From positions 4,960,001 to 5,024,000 of the forward strand of contig NC_079238.1 in the NCBI RefSeq assembly GCF_027921745.1: DNA of 64,000 nucleotides. Reading direction: 5' to 3'. Positions 9,096 to 20,779 of the stretch are shown in pieces. Below the pieces are notes generated by a model. It saw nothing but the letters and a program-made list of their open reading frames with translations. It was not told the origin of the DNA and did no database searches. This DNA comes from Schizosaccharomyces osmophilus (lineage: Eukaryota; Ascomycota; Schizosaccharomycetes; Schizosaccharomycetales; Schizosaccharomycetaceae). The position numbers and the translations under genes were made by a program. Positions within the stretch are counted from its first letter, which is position 1, and each line of letters begins with the position of its first letter.

Positions 9096-11896
9096 TCATG
9101 AAGCCTTACTCATAAAGTAAGCATTCCTAGCTTCTTTCATGATTTCACCTTCTTTGTCTTTGTTGGTTCTCACAGTGTGCAGTATGAAAGTTGATAAAGC
9201 AGGACGATGGTCTGAACAACGAACATCAACCGACGTGTATGTTGTCCTAGTAATCTAGATAATGTGTCAGTTTGCTTTCCTCCCCAATTCACAATCACTT
9301 ACATTCTTTGACGACAATATTCTATCAGTCCAGGACGGAACACGTTGTTTTTCCCTTTGAAGAATTAGTTTATCATCTCTTTTATTGGTCTTCCTTCTTC
9401 TATATCTTCTATATTCGTGAAACTTACGATGTATCATAGTCATTTGTGTTGTAGTCAAATTTGTAGGTCGGTTGAAAAGTAAGCTGACTTTCAATGAGAT
9501 TCATAAAAACGCGATTTTCATTCATTTCTTTCCGTAGCTGATCATACGAATACAGCTTACTCAAATCACCAACTTCGATCAGTTTTCGAACTTCGTCATT
9601 GTCCGCATCAATGCGATAATTAAAATCACCCAGCCAAATAATATTGCTAAATTCCTCATTAGTTGCTTTAATTTAAATAACAAAAAAGGTACCTGTGATC
9701 ATAGATCTTCATGCCAGACGAAAATACCAGTCCATCTGCAATTGATGCGTATTCCATATTTCGCTCGTTAATATTGTTAGTCTTCGGTGCGAAATGGGAA
9801 GATACAAAGCAAATGTCGGTATCAAAAAAGTTTAACTCGATCGCTACTGCTCCTTTATTTGCTGTGAATCCTCCAAAACCGGTTTTACGGGTAGCTTTCG
9901 AAACTTTCGAGATGGCATTCAGCCGGTCTTCCCGGACAATAACTGTAAGGAAAACACCCGTCAACTGAGCAGAGCTAATCAAAACATATTTATTATGAGA
10001 ATTGGAATTCAGCGTTTGCAAAATTTTTTCTTCCCATAGCTTCATTTTTTGTGAGCTTGTATTCACAAGATGGCCGATAGTTAAGTTAACGAGTTCTTGA
10101 ATACCTAGAACATATAAATCAAATGCTGGTGTTTGTTCACCATACGGTAAAAGCCACTTTTCAAATTCTTCCGTGGAAGGGATTTTGCCGTTTGTATTAA
10201 ATGTTGTGGTGTAGATTGAGCATTCATTGTGGGTAACATATTCATCATGGCGCTGATATAAAACCCCTTGAACGTAAGAAGACACTGAGTCAGCTATTAA
10301 AACAGACTTTTGCCCTACAAAGGCGCCAAGAAGGTATAGTATAGTATTTTGAGTCTCCTCATCCGGAAACCTTCCAAAATACATTCGGCCAAATGTCTTC
10401 GTCAAATCGCTTAAGGATCCAGAGAATGAAGAATACCCTCTTCGAGAAATACTTGAACCAATGGATCCAACTCCAGTCACCAACTTGGCAATTACATCCC
10501 CATTGTTGGACCAAAGATGGCCATGCAATTCACGGATTCCATCGGAAAGCTCGGTGTTTACAGAGCTGAACAAATCCTTCAGGATTGTTTCCGAAATCTT
10601 CCACTGAGCTAGGTTCGTTCGTCCAAGGCAATCAATATCATTTGTGCGAATTACACCATTTTGAACGCAGGAAGGAGTATCTGAATCGAAGTTTTGAATG
10701 TGAAAAGACATATCCTTGAGTGTATCTTGCACAAATCTTATAAAACTAGCTTCAAAATTTGACTTGCTTGTATCCAATGAATAATGAAATTGCTTTGTAA
10801 CAACAGGGAAAGGAAGCAGTATCAAATGATGCTTAAAAGCTTCTTTTAATGGACCCTCAACCTTGCCATCATCTAAAAGATCCAAAACATAAATTTTTTT
10901 GTAAGCTCTTTGCAGCTTAACGAAGTGACGATTAAAAGGACCTTGGCTTGCTTTCTCAGAAGTCGTGAACGACACGTTAGGGCCATACCAAGACGAATAC
11001 TCTTGTTCCCAAAAACAAGGGACAGTCCCGCGGATCTGTAAAAAGCTAGCAAGTTTCTTATTCGCTTGGACGACAAACTCAGTTTCCACAAATAGCGAAC
11101 AGAAAGCGTCATCATCTAAACCAGACGGAGGATACGTTTGTTTGGAGCCGTAACTACTGAGTTTCGAAATGATGGCCATTGCGAAAATGCTATTATCGTA
11201 GGATTCAACATAGCCACGAAAGCAACGTAGCAATAATGAGGGAAGTCTTTCATTTATGTGGGTTTCGTCAAAATGCGTAGCGAATTCTCGAATCATGAAT
11301 TGATTCCAGCAATAAATCTCCCAAGACGAAGTCGGCGTGTTTGGATCTAATTTGGTAAAACAGCAAATGTCAGTGGATGCATAGAAAGTGCCATCCGTGA
11401 GCAACTCACCTAAATTGGTTAACGGATGATACTCAGTTACCTTCGAAGAGCTTATGAAATTTTTGTCCCCCAACGTTGGATTGGAATCGTTTTGAATTAA
11501 CGAAGAGTATAATTGCTGTATTCCGTCGGAATCACGACCAAACTTGCCATCGTCCCAAGTATCTTGATCTAAAGAAACGAATTCAACAGACTGTATCTGA
11601 AAAGTTGGCTCTTTCGTTCCCATTTGGAGCGCTAGCTTCGCTGATCGAACAATACATACGAAAACGCTTCCATTACCGTTCCCAAAAGAGTGATAGAAGG
11701 CTCCTAATATACCAATAACTGGTCTTCCTCCATTTAAAGGTTCAAAGCCTGACAATTCTTCAAACTCTCTATGAGAAATAATACTCAAAGTAATCAACGC
11801 TTCTGAAGAACCATTGAGTGGTTTTTGCAGTATAGCTACCCAACCATTAGTAACAAAAGCTAAAGATCTTTCATGTTTTCTTATATAGCTAAACAT
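9096..11896 (-). CDS. syj2: Synaptojanin-like inositol polyphosphate 5-phosphatase with inactive SAC domain
   Basis: Four exons: 11896-9693, 9646-9428, 9354-9303 and 9254-9096, separated by 46, 73 and 48 bp introns; 877 residues. The N-terminal half is a SAC domain. Its active-site loop reads [12 protein letters not shown] (about 417-428) where active SAC enzymes have RxNCxDCLDRTN: the nucleophilic Cys is Asp420, so this domain should be dead, as in budding yeast Inp51. The C-terminal 5-phosphatase (about 560-860) keeps every signature: [46 protein letters not shown] and CSDHRPALS; several of these are reached only by joining the exons. It should remove the 5-phosphate from PI(4,5)P2 at the plasma membrane. 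Syntenic with S. pombe SPBC577.13. Confidence 0.92.
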
Positions 11897-12288
11897 CGCA
11901 GGAATCGAAAAAGCAGTTTTCCTGATTCCTGCGTTTAGTAAGGTGGTAAATTACGCCAACAGGTTAGTCTACAAGAGTGGAACCCTAAGTTGAGAATCAT
12001 TATAAATTTCCAGTAATTTTAATACAGAAAAAATAGTATAAATTTTTCTTTCGTGCATTGTTTGCTTGTTCTAGCCGGTTCTGTAAAATTTATGTTTCAT
12101 GAATTAAAGAAAGCATATATGTATCATACGCAAAAATATATTTTTGATAATTAATTTGAAAAATGAAGGAATAAAATAGAACATTACCCTGAAAGCAAAA
12201 ACAAATCCCATAAGCCGAAACGAAAATACTATACAGTGTTCATGAAAACGTAGTCATCGAAAGCAGAGTGTTTACAACAACCAAGCAG
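11897..12288. other. Spacer: mug71 3' region and syj2 promoter
   Basis: About 390 AT-rich bases between two minus-strand genes. No gene or repeat recognised. Confidence 0.5.
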
Positions 12289-14210
12289 TTAAAAGTTTTC
12301 AGGAAAACGGTTTCTAAACCGTATTTGCAAAAGTTTAGAAGATGACGGAGAATTCAAAACGAGGGAGTATAAAACAGGACTCTGGTGGTGAGCAAACGAG
12401 GATTCCAACTGCAAAGCTTTTCTGTCAAGCAATGCTGTTGTCCAGGCGGCATCGGACCCAATCAAAGTTTTGTTCGTAATAATAGCACTCAAGGGAGCAG
12501 GTTCATCTTCTGATCCGTTGCAGCATAAAACTTGCCATTCGACAGAAGCATTTCGAGGTAATTCTTCCACAAGTGCAATTGAAAGAGGGCAATCAATGTT
12601 TTTCAATTCTGTAAAATCAGTCCAAATTTTATTTATTAAAGAGGCATCCCTTGAGTCTTTAATATAAGCCAAACAGGTAACATAATGGCTCGCTTTCATT
12701 GCTGTTGCGACACGCACAGAGTGTTGAAGTGATAAAACCGCCTCTAAAACCGTATCTTGAGGTTGCAAATCCATAACGGAAGGAATTAATCCTATTTGTC
12801 CTGAAATGAACGTGACCCCATGTATTGAATTGGATTGTGAGTAGGGACCTATATTTGCAGGAGCCCAGTAGCTTTGGCCTTGAATGTGAAGGGTTTGTTT
12901 TCCGGCAGGATCTGCGGCAATACAAGTAAGAGTAATACGATGGCCATTGCTCAAGGGGGAGGCAATACAAGAACGACTTGGTGGATTGATGAAGTTAAAG
13001 TATGTTTGATAAACGCCATTTAAACTTGAAAACAGGCTCATAGATGATACCGCAATGAAAATAAAGCAAACATTTTTAGTAGTGTAGGAATGTTCAGCAA
13101 GAAGACCTGGTTTATATGTGTGTTAGTAAATTACTTTTTTTCGGATGCACATACCTTCCAAGTTTTGAAAGAGACTATTTGCTTCTTCTTCAAAGGAGTC
13201 AAACTTCGTACTTTTTGGAATAACATTTCCCAAGACCAGAAAAGGGCCTTTCTTTTGTTTGAAGATATGCTTTCGGATCGGAATAGGAACAGGCTGGACA
13301 GGTTCCTCTTCGTAGTTATCATATTCTTCATAATCATTTAAAATTTTTTCGTAGATAGATTGAAAATAGTCTTCTAGGAGAGCTTCCTTGGGGACCAAGG
13401 GTGTGCCTAATGAAACAGGCTTCCAATCGGGCTTTTCCTCCACATGAGCTATTGCTTTTAAATAACAGACTTCTCCAGAAGAATGTTCCACTATATGAGT
13501 GTCTGTCAACACGATTTTCTTTTGGAATAATGGACAGTCCAAGACTAATGTCTCGTATTCCCCGCCCTCACCACATGGGTGTAGATCAAATTTACTTTTC
13601 AAAGACATGAGCTTTTGCTGCATTTCTCCTAAAGTTTTGTTCAAATCTTTTCTGGTTAATCCAATGGCGGCGACCTTTATCAAAACTGCTTGTAGACCAG
13701 ATTGGATCATGTCATCTAATAATTTCGTTTGCTCCATTTGCCATAGGTACGAAAGACTAATAAGACCCAAACGTTTGCATACATGTTCTACGCGAGTTCT
13801 CTGATAAGTAGACAAAATGGCTCCTGTAGAAACGGCTTCCAAGTCAGGATGACATTCGAGCACACGCTTCAACAAGCGATATAAGTCTTCCGTTTCATCA
13901 TTGATAGTATAAGTATAGTCTAGGCTCTGATCAATACTGCTACCTCGGATTTCTTCTCTGTATAAAGGCAAATTTAAACACTCGGCATACAAAGGAATAA
14001 TATCGTGACCCACGCTTTGATACATAAACGAATCAATCTCATCTAAAAGAATTAATATATAGTTCATTCTGGGGACCAAACAGAGCAATTACCTTTTCCT
14101 CCTGCAGGGTACAGATTTCCTAAAGCTATAACCTCGTGTCCTAAGGACACACAATGCATTAAATTGTAGCAGCTATCTTTTCCGCCGCTAATCAAACCTA
14201 CTACTTTCAT
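12289..14210 (-). CDS. mug71: Diphthine-ammonia ligase Dph6 with C-terminal RidA-like domains
   Basis: Three exons: 14210-14093, 14042-13155 and 13106-12289 (introns of 50 and 48 bp), 607 residues, close to what I recall for S. pombe Mug71. The N-terminal ATP-pyrophosphatase domain begins MKVVGLISGGKDSCYN with the SGGKDS PP-loop; the family signature GEGGEYETLVLDCP follows. The second half holds two YjgF/RidA-type units (around KPVSLGTPLVP and YWAPANIGPYSQSNSIHGVT...ISGQIG). Dph6 catalyses the last, ATP-dependent amidation step that turns diphthine into diphthamide on elongation factor 2. The fused RidA pair is normal for fungal Dph6. The gene name in S. pombe reflects meiotic up-regulation. 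Same strand as syj2 and the DUF3074 gene. Syntenic with SPBC577.12. Confidence 0.93.
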
Positions 14211-14749
14211 TATTATTCATGAACTAGCTTTTCCAGCGGTCTCTGTTTTAATTCTTTTATTCGTACTTAGTTAGTTCCAAATTCCACTTCTATGGAATGG
14301 ATACTGTAGTCTGTTCAACGTCGCAATATATTGTGTAAACAAAGCCACTTTGCTCGATGAAAGAACAAAAGAGAATTGGTAAGAATACGAGGAATGTTTT
14401 TATTTTAGAATCATAAAGAACCATATCATTAAGGATAACTAATTGACTTGTTCAACATAATGAGTATTAGTAGCGAAAAGAAAAACAACAATAGATAGCA
14501 AACTGTTCCAAAAAAATAAAAAAATGATAAAAATCCAGAAAATTTGTGAAACCCAAATCTCTTAAATACTGGTTACAACAAGACAGTCTCTTTGAATTTT
14601 TGTAATGACATTTGTTTATAACCAAATTTAAAAAAGACAACTTTGATACCAAACAGACATCAAACTAAGGTCATTACATTATGCACTAAAGAGTAATTTC
14701 GGGTTCTTAGTTAATTTCAGCTATCCTTATTTTCCAAAGTGGCAGGCTT
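14211..14749. other. Spacer: DUF3074 gene 3' region and mug71 promoter
   Basis: AT-rich, with low-complexity frames only (for example 14467-14652, minus strand). No RNA gene recognised. Confidence 0.5.
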
Positions 14750-15790
14750 CTAACCTTTCTTTGGATAGGTTTTGTTTAGCCAGTCATTAAACAACTTGAC
14801 TTGTCGGGTAAGCAATTTTGTGAAAGTAGGACCTAAAAACCAACTCGATAGCATCTTTCCGTAATCATTTCGTACAGCACAAATCCATAAGACGCCATCG
14901 TCTTTTCCATCCTCTCGATACTTCTTGGAAACAAAATCCACCGATTCATAATAACCCGGAACCGCTTGTGAATTAGAAATAAAGGCGGGATTTGGATTTA
15001 TATATTGTACTGGTCTTTGTAACACGATAAAGGAATCGGGATCTAACATAACGGATATAACAAGCTGCTTGTAAATCCGATTCCTACAGAACCAAGGTGT
15101 TTTAAACCTATACATCCAGACTACAACTAATTAGTATCATTTTCAAATTGATGATTAAAATAAGAGCTGCCAGTAGAAGAATAGAGTAAGCATAATGTTA
15201 AAATGGAAACACCTGCTTTCTACTATCTAGTTCATTCAATCATACCTTCAATCTCATCCTCAATAATGGTTTCCAACTGGCTTGCCGAAAAAACGAGAGG
15301 ATCATAACATTCTTCTTTTTTTATATGCTCGTACAACAGACCTTTCTAGACATTTGGTAAGTTGGTGGTTCCGAGAATGGCCTGCCAGAGTAACACTTGA
15401 AGTAAAAAACATGCATACAAAAAACCAATCTGAAATTTGATTGCAGTATATTCATATATTCATACATTCCCAATGGTTCTGAACTATCTATTCAAATGCT
15501 TTCACCCTCATGGCTTGACCATACAAACGTACCTTGAAAGTTTTCAGGGATCTTTTATGTCTCGATACACGCCCATACCAGGTATTACCTCCATTAGGAG
15601 GAGCCTTTTCGTATAAAGCAACACCGTCGTGGCTTCCAAGAGACTTCCACCGAGGAATTTCCTCAACGAGTCTTAAAGCGTCTTGGATAAGTTTTTCTCG
15701 CCAACGTTCAAAATTTGGATCGGTAGCTTTTAAAACGTCGTTAGATATCAGCGGTTGTATCACTTCTGACCCAAAAAAATCCTCTTGCAT
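14750..15790 (-). CDS. DUF3074 (START-like) protein of unknown function
   Basis: Three exons: 15790-15533, 15345-15246 and 15120-14750, with unusually long introns of 187 and 125 bp; 242 residues. The joins are forced by frame and family. The first exon ends SLKTFK and the second supplies KGLLYEHIKKEE, the usual TFxxFxxGLxxxH-like segment; the third starts VWMYRFKTPWFCRNR, the DUF3074 core usually ending in a PWPLSxRDF-like stretch. DUF3074 is a START/SRPBCC-type hydrophobic-pocket fold, so lipid binding is a reasonable but unproven guess. No signal peptide or membrane segment. The first intron acceptor sits directly after an in-frame TAG. Order agrees with S. pombe SPBC577.11. Function not known. 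Confidence 0.82.
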
Positions 15791-16890
15791 TCAATTGTGG
15801 TGCTTGGTAGTTGGTGAGTACCCGAGCGCACAATCCTACTGGGAAGTTTTCTGGAACTCTTCTCTCAAACTGTTGGTATGCAATCTTCGTGGAATCATTT
15901 AATCTTGCTTGAAGTGAATTGATGTTTATACGGCCGTAATGCTTGTAGCTAGGGCCATACTAATTTTTCAGTGAAACACTCGAGATTACAAGGAAATTTT
16001 AGGGCCATTTATTCATTGAATTTTCAATGAATAAAAAAATAAAAAAAAAACCAATCCGTTCGCAGTGGAATTACTTTAATGTATTTAGCCATACATGTGG
16101 GACAAGCTGCTAGTTGAATCGGGCTCAAACTTGGAAAAGGATGAAAATGATATATCAATTCTTCATTTCTGTGAAAACTCTTCAGTCAGGATCAATTCTA
16201 AAAATACTTTGTTTCTCGTTCACCAGATCATGCATGTTACATACAATTGGAAAGTTATCATAGCTTGCTAGTGTTGCCAGTTTTTTCTCTTTCACTTGAA
16301 CATGTCTACAAAGATCAAATGACTTGTGTGTCTGTCTGTAGCTGCTAACACTTAAGACATGCTATTACTTTATTTCTCTAGCTTTTCTATTCAGAATTCT
16401 CTAGAGCCATTTTCCAAGAAGTCTGGTTTCGTATCGTATCACCATCAACATTATTTTCTGACTGTTTTCCCTTATAGTAATTTGCACTGTCAAGTTATTT
16501 GAGTCACTCTTTATACTTTTCCTGATGACCTTTTCGTATCCTGACTATTCCCAAAAGCAACTGAGCGAATGAAGACGGTTCGCGAATTTCCAGCTTTTCC
16601 AATTGTGCATTCTCTCTTATCAATAGACTCAAACCTTTCTAATTTATTTTCTTAAATCCTCGTCCTTCTCGAAAACGACAGCTATGATACCAAAAGACAA
16701 GCAAAACATCTTTTGTTTATACCCTGTTTCCAGTTTCGCTTAACTAAAACTCAAATTCGCAATTGTAAATCTTAAAACTTTGTTTTTTAAGCGAGTTTAC
16801 GAAGCGAAGGTTCTCACAAGCCATTGTCTTTCCAACAGGCTTCCTCTTCCTCTTCATTCTCTTTTTTTTTTAAAAAGGCAAAGGATCATC
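15791..16890. other. 1.1 kb divergent region before the old-yellow-enzyme gene
   Basis: Holds the promoters of the DUF3074 gene (leftward) and the flavoenzyme (rightward). Pyrimidine-rich stretches precede the flavoenzyme ATG (16850-16870). No gene or RNA recognised. The left end of the interruption of conserved gene order lies somewhere in here. Confidence 0.5.
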
Positions 16891-18117
16891 ATGACAATTA
16901 AAGTTGAAAATACTAGTATTCACGACTCCCTGCTTTTTGACCCCATAAAGGTCGGGAATATGGAACTTCAACATCGCATCGTGCATGCTCCGGCTACCCG
17001 GCTGCGCTGTCATGAAGATGGAATGGTAATGACAGATTTGGTAAAGGAATATTACAGCCAAAGAAGTGCTATACCTGGAACATTTCTTATTACAGAGTCT
17101 ATTTTCTCTGGTCCAAAGTCAGGTGGATTCACGAATATCCCTTGCCTGTATAATGAAAAGCATGTTGAAGCATGGAGGCCGATTGTTAAGGCCATTCACG
17201 AAAAGAAATGCTTTGTATTCATGCAATTTTGGAATCTTCCAGGAGAATTGAAGCCAGAGTATCTCGTTGATCAAGAAAACCTGGAAAATATTAGCCATGG
17301 AGAATGTCCCATGGATCCAACAGGACTACCAGCAGCCTTGGGCAGTGTCTATTCCATCTGTGGAGAAGAATTGTATATGGATAAGTATATGAACAAGTCT
17401 TCTATTGATGAGCATATCGCAGAGTACACCGAGGCCGCCAAACGGGCTGTATTTGGATGCGGTGCAGATGGTATAGAAGTTCACCAAGTTAACGGATTTT
17501 TACTCGACAAATTTGTCTTAAATGGTTTTGGTGAAAAGTGCGATCCAAACTACAGAGGCACATTAGAAAACCGAGTTCGATTTTGTTTGGAACTTCTTGG
17601 GTCAGTTGTCAAAGCAATTGGACAAGAAAGAGTAGGTTACCGCATATCGCCATACTCAGATATTTGGAAATCCAAGGATCATGTGGAAGCGCACGTGTAT
17701 GTGGTCCAGAAACTTCGAGAAAATTTCAAAAAGCTTGCTTATTTGCATGTGATAGAACCTCGAACATATTGGACAGGCCATCAGCATATTCTTCGAGAAC
17801 AAAATTCCCTCGAGTACCAAAAGCTATGGAAACAACCACTCTTGAGTGCCGGAGGACATGATCAGAATTCCGCTTTGCAATTGACAACCCAAGACAATGT
17901 TTTGGCAGTCTTTGGAAGATATTTTTTGGCCAATCCAGATTTGCCGTTTCGTCTCAAATACAATATTCCCCTAAATCGATGGAATCGCGCCAGGTTTTAT
18001 ACCAAAAAGAGCCCGGAGGGCTATATCGATTACCCATTTTGTGACGAATTTTTGAGCAAGGCATTAAAAGTCGAAAATGAAAAACATCCTTCGGAAAAGC
18101 AAGAATCCAAGAATTAA
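16891..18117 (+). CDS. Old yellow enzyme family NADPH dehydrogenase (atypical active site)
   Basis: Single exon, 408 residues, starting at the first in-frame ATG; 37 further upstream codons are open but have no ATG. A TIM-barrel flavoprotein of the OYE class. The flavin-site Thr is in PATRLR (36). The substrate-binding pair His198/Asn201 is in HQVNGF, the phosphate-binding Arg251 in YRISPY, and Arg343 in [11 protein letters not shown]. The proton donor Tyr expected two residues after the Asn (HxxNGY) is Phe203, and the following DEYGGSxENR-like stretch is altered to [11 protein letters not shown]. The classic reaction is NADPH-dependent reduction of activated alkenes (enones); loss of the Tyr usually slows protonation, so chemistry or rate may differ. 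It interrupts otherwise conserved gene order together with the next gene. Enzyme family sure; substrate unknown. Confidence 0.9.
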   Translation: MTIKVENTSIHDSLLFDPIKVGNMELQHRIVHAPATRLRCHEDGMVMTDLVKEYYSQRSAIPGTFLITESIFSGPKSGGFTNIPCLYNEKHVEAWRPIVKAIHEKKCFVFMQFWNLPGELKPEYLVDQENLENISHGECPMDPTGLPAALGSVYSICGEELYMDKYMNKSSIDEHIAEYTEAAKRAVFGCGADGIEVHQVNGFLLDKFVLNGFGEKCDPNYRGTLENRVRFCLELLGSVVKAIGQERVGYRISPYSDIWKSKDHVEAHVYVVQKLRENFKKLAYLHVIEPRTYWTGHQHILREQNSLEYQKLWKQPLLSAGGHDQNSALQLTTQDNVLAVFGRYFLANPDLPFRLKYNIPLNRWNRARFYTKKSPEGYIDYPFCDEFLSKALKVENEKHPSEKQESKN

Positions 18118-19172
18118 CCTTGTTTAGATCTATCGACTGAGCCGTATATTTTCATTCACTAGCATATGCCTTGTCCCCAATTCCCATTTTTTCGTCCACA
18201 AGAAACCACGAATGTCCCCAGACTCCCTATCAAGAGATCCTTCAATCTTTTCGGTAAGAATAGTACTTTGCTTTTGCCAATTCTATTTTATTTTATTTTA
18301 TTTTTCTACTCTTCAATTATCGTATTATTGTTCAATTTTTTTTCAATTTTGTCACTTGCTGTTCCCTAAAAGCTATTTGAGGAATCTCAAAGTCCACTCT
18401 AGTTTCAAGATTGTTTTGACATTGGTACTGAAATCATTGCAATAAAAGAATGAAATGCTAATATAAGCATTTCAACCATTTTAAATCTTTACAGAAACAA
18501 AACATTCAATCAAACTTATAGCCTCATAAAACCAGAGAGAGAAAGTCCTTCTATAAGTATACCTTAGACTTATTATGTTTTATGATCATAACGGTCATAA
18601 ACGAGATCTCATTTTTTATGAGAGTAAGTATTCGGAGGAAATTTAATTTACAGTTTTAAAAGGAAATTAAATTTAAAATTGGATGCTTTGGTACTACTTG
18701 GATTGAATAGCAATAGCTCCCAGGGATCTGATTCACTAAGCAAATTGTATGAACAATTTATTTTAGCTAGATCAGTCAAATCTTCCAATCTGAACATTTG
18801 CCAGGCAATTTGCATTTTTATAATTTGTAATAAAGTTTTCGTCTAAAACTATTTTCTTTGTCTTCTTTCAACTCTTTGTCTAAACAGTTTCTTTGTTTAT
18901 TCATTACTTTGATGAATCCTTATTGCCATAATATCACGACGTTATTAATATCGTAAATGGGTTATGACAATAACGTTCTTTATCAATATGTTCTTTTACA
19001 AATTGGTGTAGGATTTTCTTATGTGTTAGACTCTGATTCTTGAAACTCTGACTATAGCAGATCCCATTGAGCAAAGGAAAGCCTTTTCGAACTTTGCTTT
19101 AAGGACTTCGGCGAGTAGCAAAGGAAAGGAATATATATTTGTAAAGAAATATTTGAAAACAAAAACGAAAGA
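18118..19172. other. 1.05 kb spacer between the two redox genes
   Basis: AT-rich, with (TTTTA)-type low complexity near 18287-18305. Carries the promoter of the hydroxyacid dehydrogenase. No gene or RNA recognised. Confidence 0.5.
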
Positions 19173-20225
19173 ATGGAAAGTGAATTTAAGCAAGAAGACC
19201 AAGTTGAGTTGAAACGCTCAACAAAGAAACGCGTTTTATCTATTGATATCCCTCAATTTGCTACAGATTTACTCGAGAAATTAAAGGAAAAATATATCTT
19301 TGACTTTATTGTGCCGGACCCGCATAGTCGAGAGGAAACGATCAAAAAAATCCACAAAGCCGCAGAAAGAAATACATATGATGCGTGTTTTTGGGTTTTT
19401 AAGAATGCTCCTATATCCCCCTTTACTAAGGAAATGCTCGGTCCTCTAATGCCTAGCTGTCGCTTGTTCATTACAGGAGCTGCTGGATATGACGATTTAG
19501 ACATTGAATGGATGGCAGCCAATGGTGCCTATGCTGCCAATGCCCAAAATGCTCCTACAGAAGGCACAGCCATCATGAATCTTTTGCTGTTTCTTTCTGT
19601 TCTGCGTGGATCACGAGAAGCAGAGCAAACCATGCGTTCTGGTAAATGGCACGGAAATTTGCCATTAATGGAAGATCCCAGAGGTAAAATAGTAGGCATT
19701 ATCGGGATGGGTGCCATTGGGAAATCGTTTGCCCAAAAGATTATCTCTCTCGGTGGTAGGGTCATTTATAACAACAGAACACGTCTATCCAAAGAAGAAG
19801 AGGAATCGTTAGATGTTCAATACGTAAATTTTGACGAATTACTTACTACAAGCGATGTTATTAGTGTTAACTGTCCTCTCACGCTGTCTACGAAAAACTT
19901 GCTTTCTAAAAATGAATTTCAAAAAATGAAAGATGGTGTTTACATTCTTAATACTGCTCGTGGAAATATTATTGATGAAGAAGCTTTCATTGAAGCCATC
20001 CAGTCTGGAAAAGTAAGTCGAGCTGGTTTAGACGTTTTTGTTAATGAGCCGAGTCCTAATCCATTTTGGTTGACATGCGACAAAGTTACTGTTCAGCCTC
20101 ATTGGGGAGGCTTTACTACTTCTACTGCTGTCAAGGTTGAAGAAGCCATCTTGGAAAACATTGACACATTCTTTAAAACGGGAAGGCCCTTGAACCCCGT
20201 TAATACTCCTGCCATCCAACTTTGA
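19173..20225 (+). CDS. D-isomer-specific 2-hydroxyacid dehydrogenase (glyoxylate/hydroxypyruvate reductase-like)
   Basis: Single exon, 350 residues. The nucleotide-binding Rossmann loop GMGAIG is at 178-183 and the catalytic triad of the family is complete: Arg263 (NTARGNIIDEE), Glu292 (GLDVFVNEP) and His310 (VQPHWGG). After the second beta strand the sequence is YNNRTR (199-204), without the acidic residue that selects NAD, so NADPH preference is plausible (inference). Such enzymes reduce glyoxylate, hydroxypyruvate or other 2-keto acids in the cytosol. Same strand as the flavoenzyme 1 kb upstream; both are oxidoreductases and both lie inside a block where S. pombe, as I recall, has neither. 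Exact substrate cannot be told. Confidence 0.88.
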   Translation: MESEFKQEDQVELKRSTKKRVLSIDIPQFATDLLEKLKEKYIFDFIVPDPHSREETIKKIHKAAERNTYDACFWVFKNAPISPFTKEMLGPLMPSCRLFITGAAGYDDLDIEWMAANGAYAANAQNAPTEGTAIMNLLLFLSVLRGSREAEQTMRSGKWHGNLPLMEDPRGKIVGIIGMGAIGKSFAQKIISLGGRVIYNNRTRLSKEEEESLDVQYVNFDELLTTSDVISVNCPLTLSTKNLLSKNEFQKMKDGVYILNTARGNIIDEEAFIEAIQSGKVSRAGLDVFVNEPSPNPFWLTCDKVTVQPHWGGFTTSTAVKVEEAILENIDTFFKTGRPLNPVNTPAIQL

Positions 20226-20779
20226 AAGGACTCTTGAATTGGTCTTGTTGATATGCAAGTAATGATTGACTAACTTATGAGATCCTACATGTTTTAACCA
20301 TCATAAGGCATTTGTATCCAAATGTTTTCTCTATTGTATTTATTGTTTTTTTTTACTTTTAAAACTATATTAACTGATGGAATATTGAATAATTTTCACA
20401 CACTAGCAACATTTTCATAGGAGAGACTCTAGGAGAAACTTTTCCTTTTGAAAAAATATGTGCTTGTTAATAAAGGAAGTTTAAACTATGGATTTTAATT
20501 GCTTAGTTATCTTGAGAAGCTATTATGCATGCCCCATTCAAATGATTATTCCTGTTGCAGACTTCAGCTTGAAAGGGTTAATTCAAACCACTCTGCAACC
20601 TTCTTTTTATTTACACAACCCATAAAGCTTATATCAGTGTTTAACTTTTAAAATCAAGTTTACATACATTCTTTTGCTTTGAAAATTCAACTCTATACTT
20701 GATATTTTCATATGCTATCCAAACCATCTTGTCACTCTTCACTTTCATAATTCTCTGACATTACAAACTCATATCTAAA
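20226..20779. other. Convergent 3' spacer between dehydrogenase and proteasome beta-7
   Basis: About 550 AT-rich bases including a T-run at 20345-20354. No gene or RNA recognised. The right end of the interruption of conserved gene order lies here. Confidence 0.5.

Noticed and set aside
13401-13804. Plus-strand frames of 69-101 codons inside mug71
   Set aside because: Antisense shadows of a clear coding exon.
16780-16890. 37-codon N-terminal extension of the old yellow enzyme
   Set aside because: No ATG upstream; the first ATG gives the standard OYE length.
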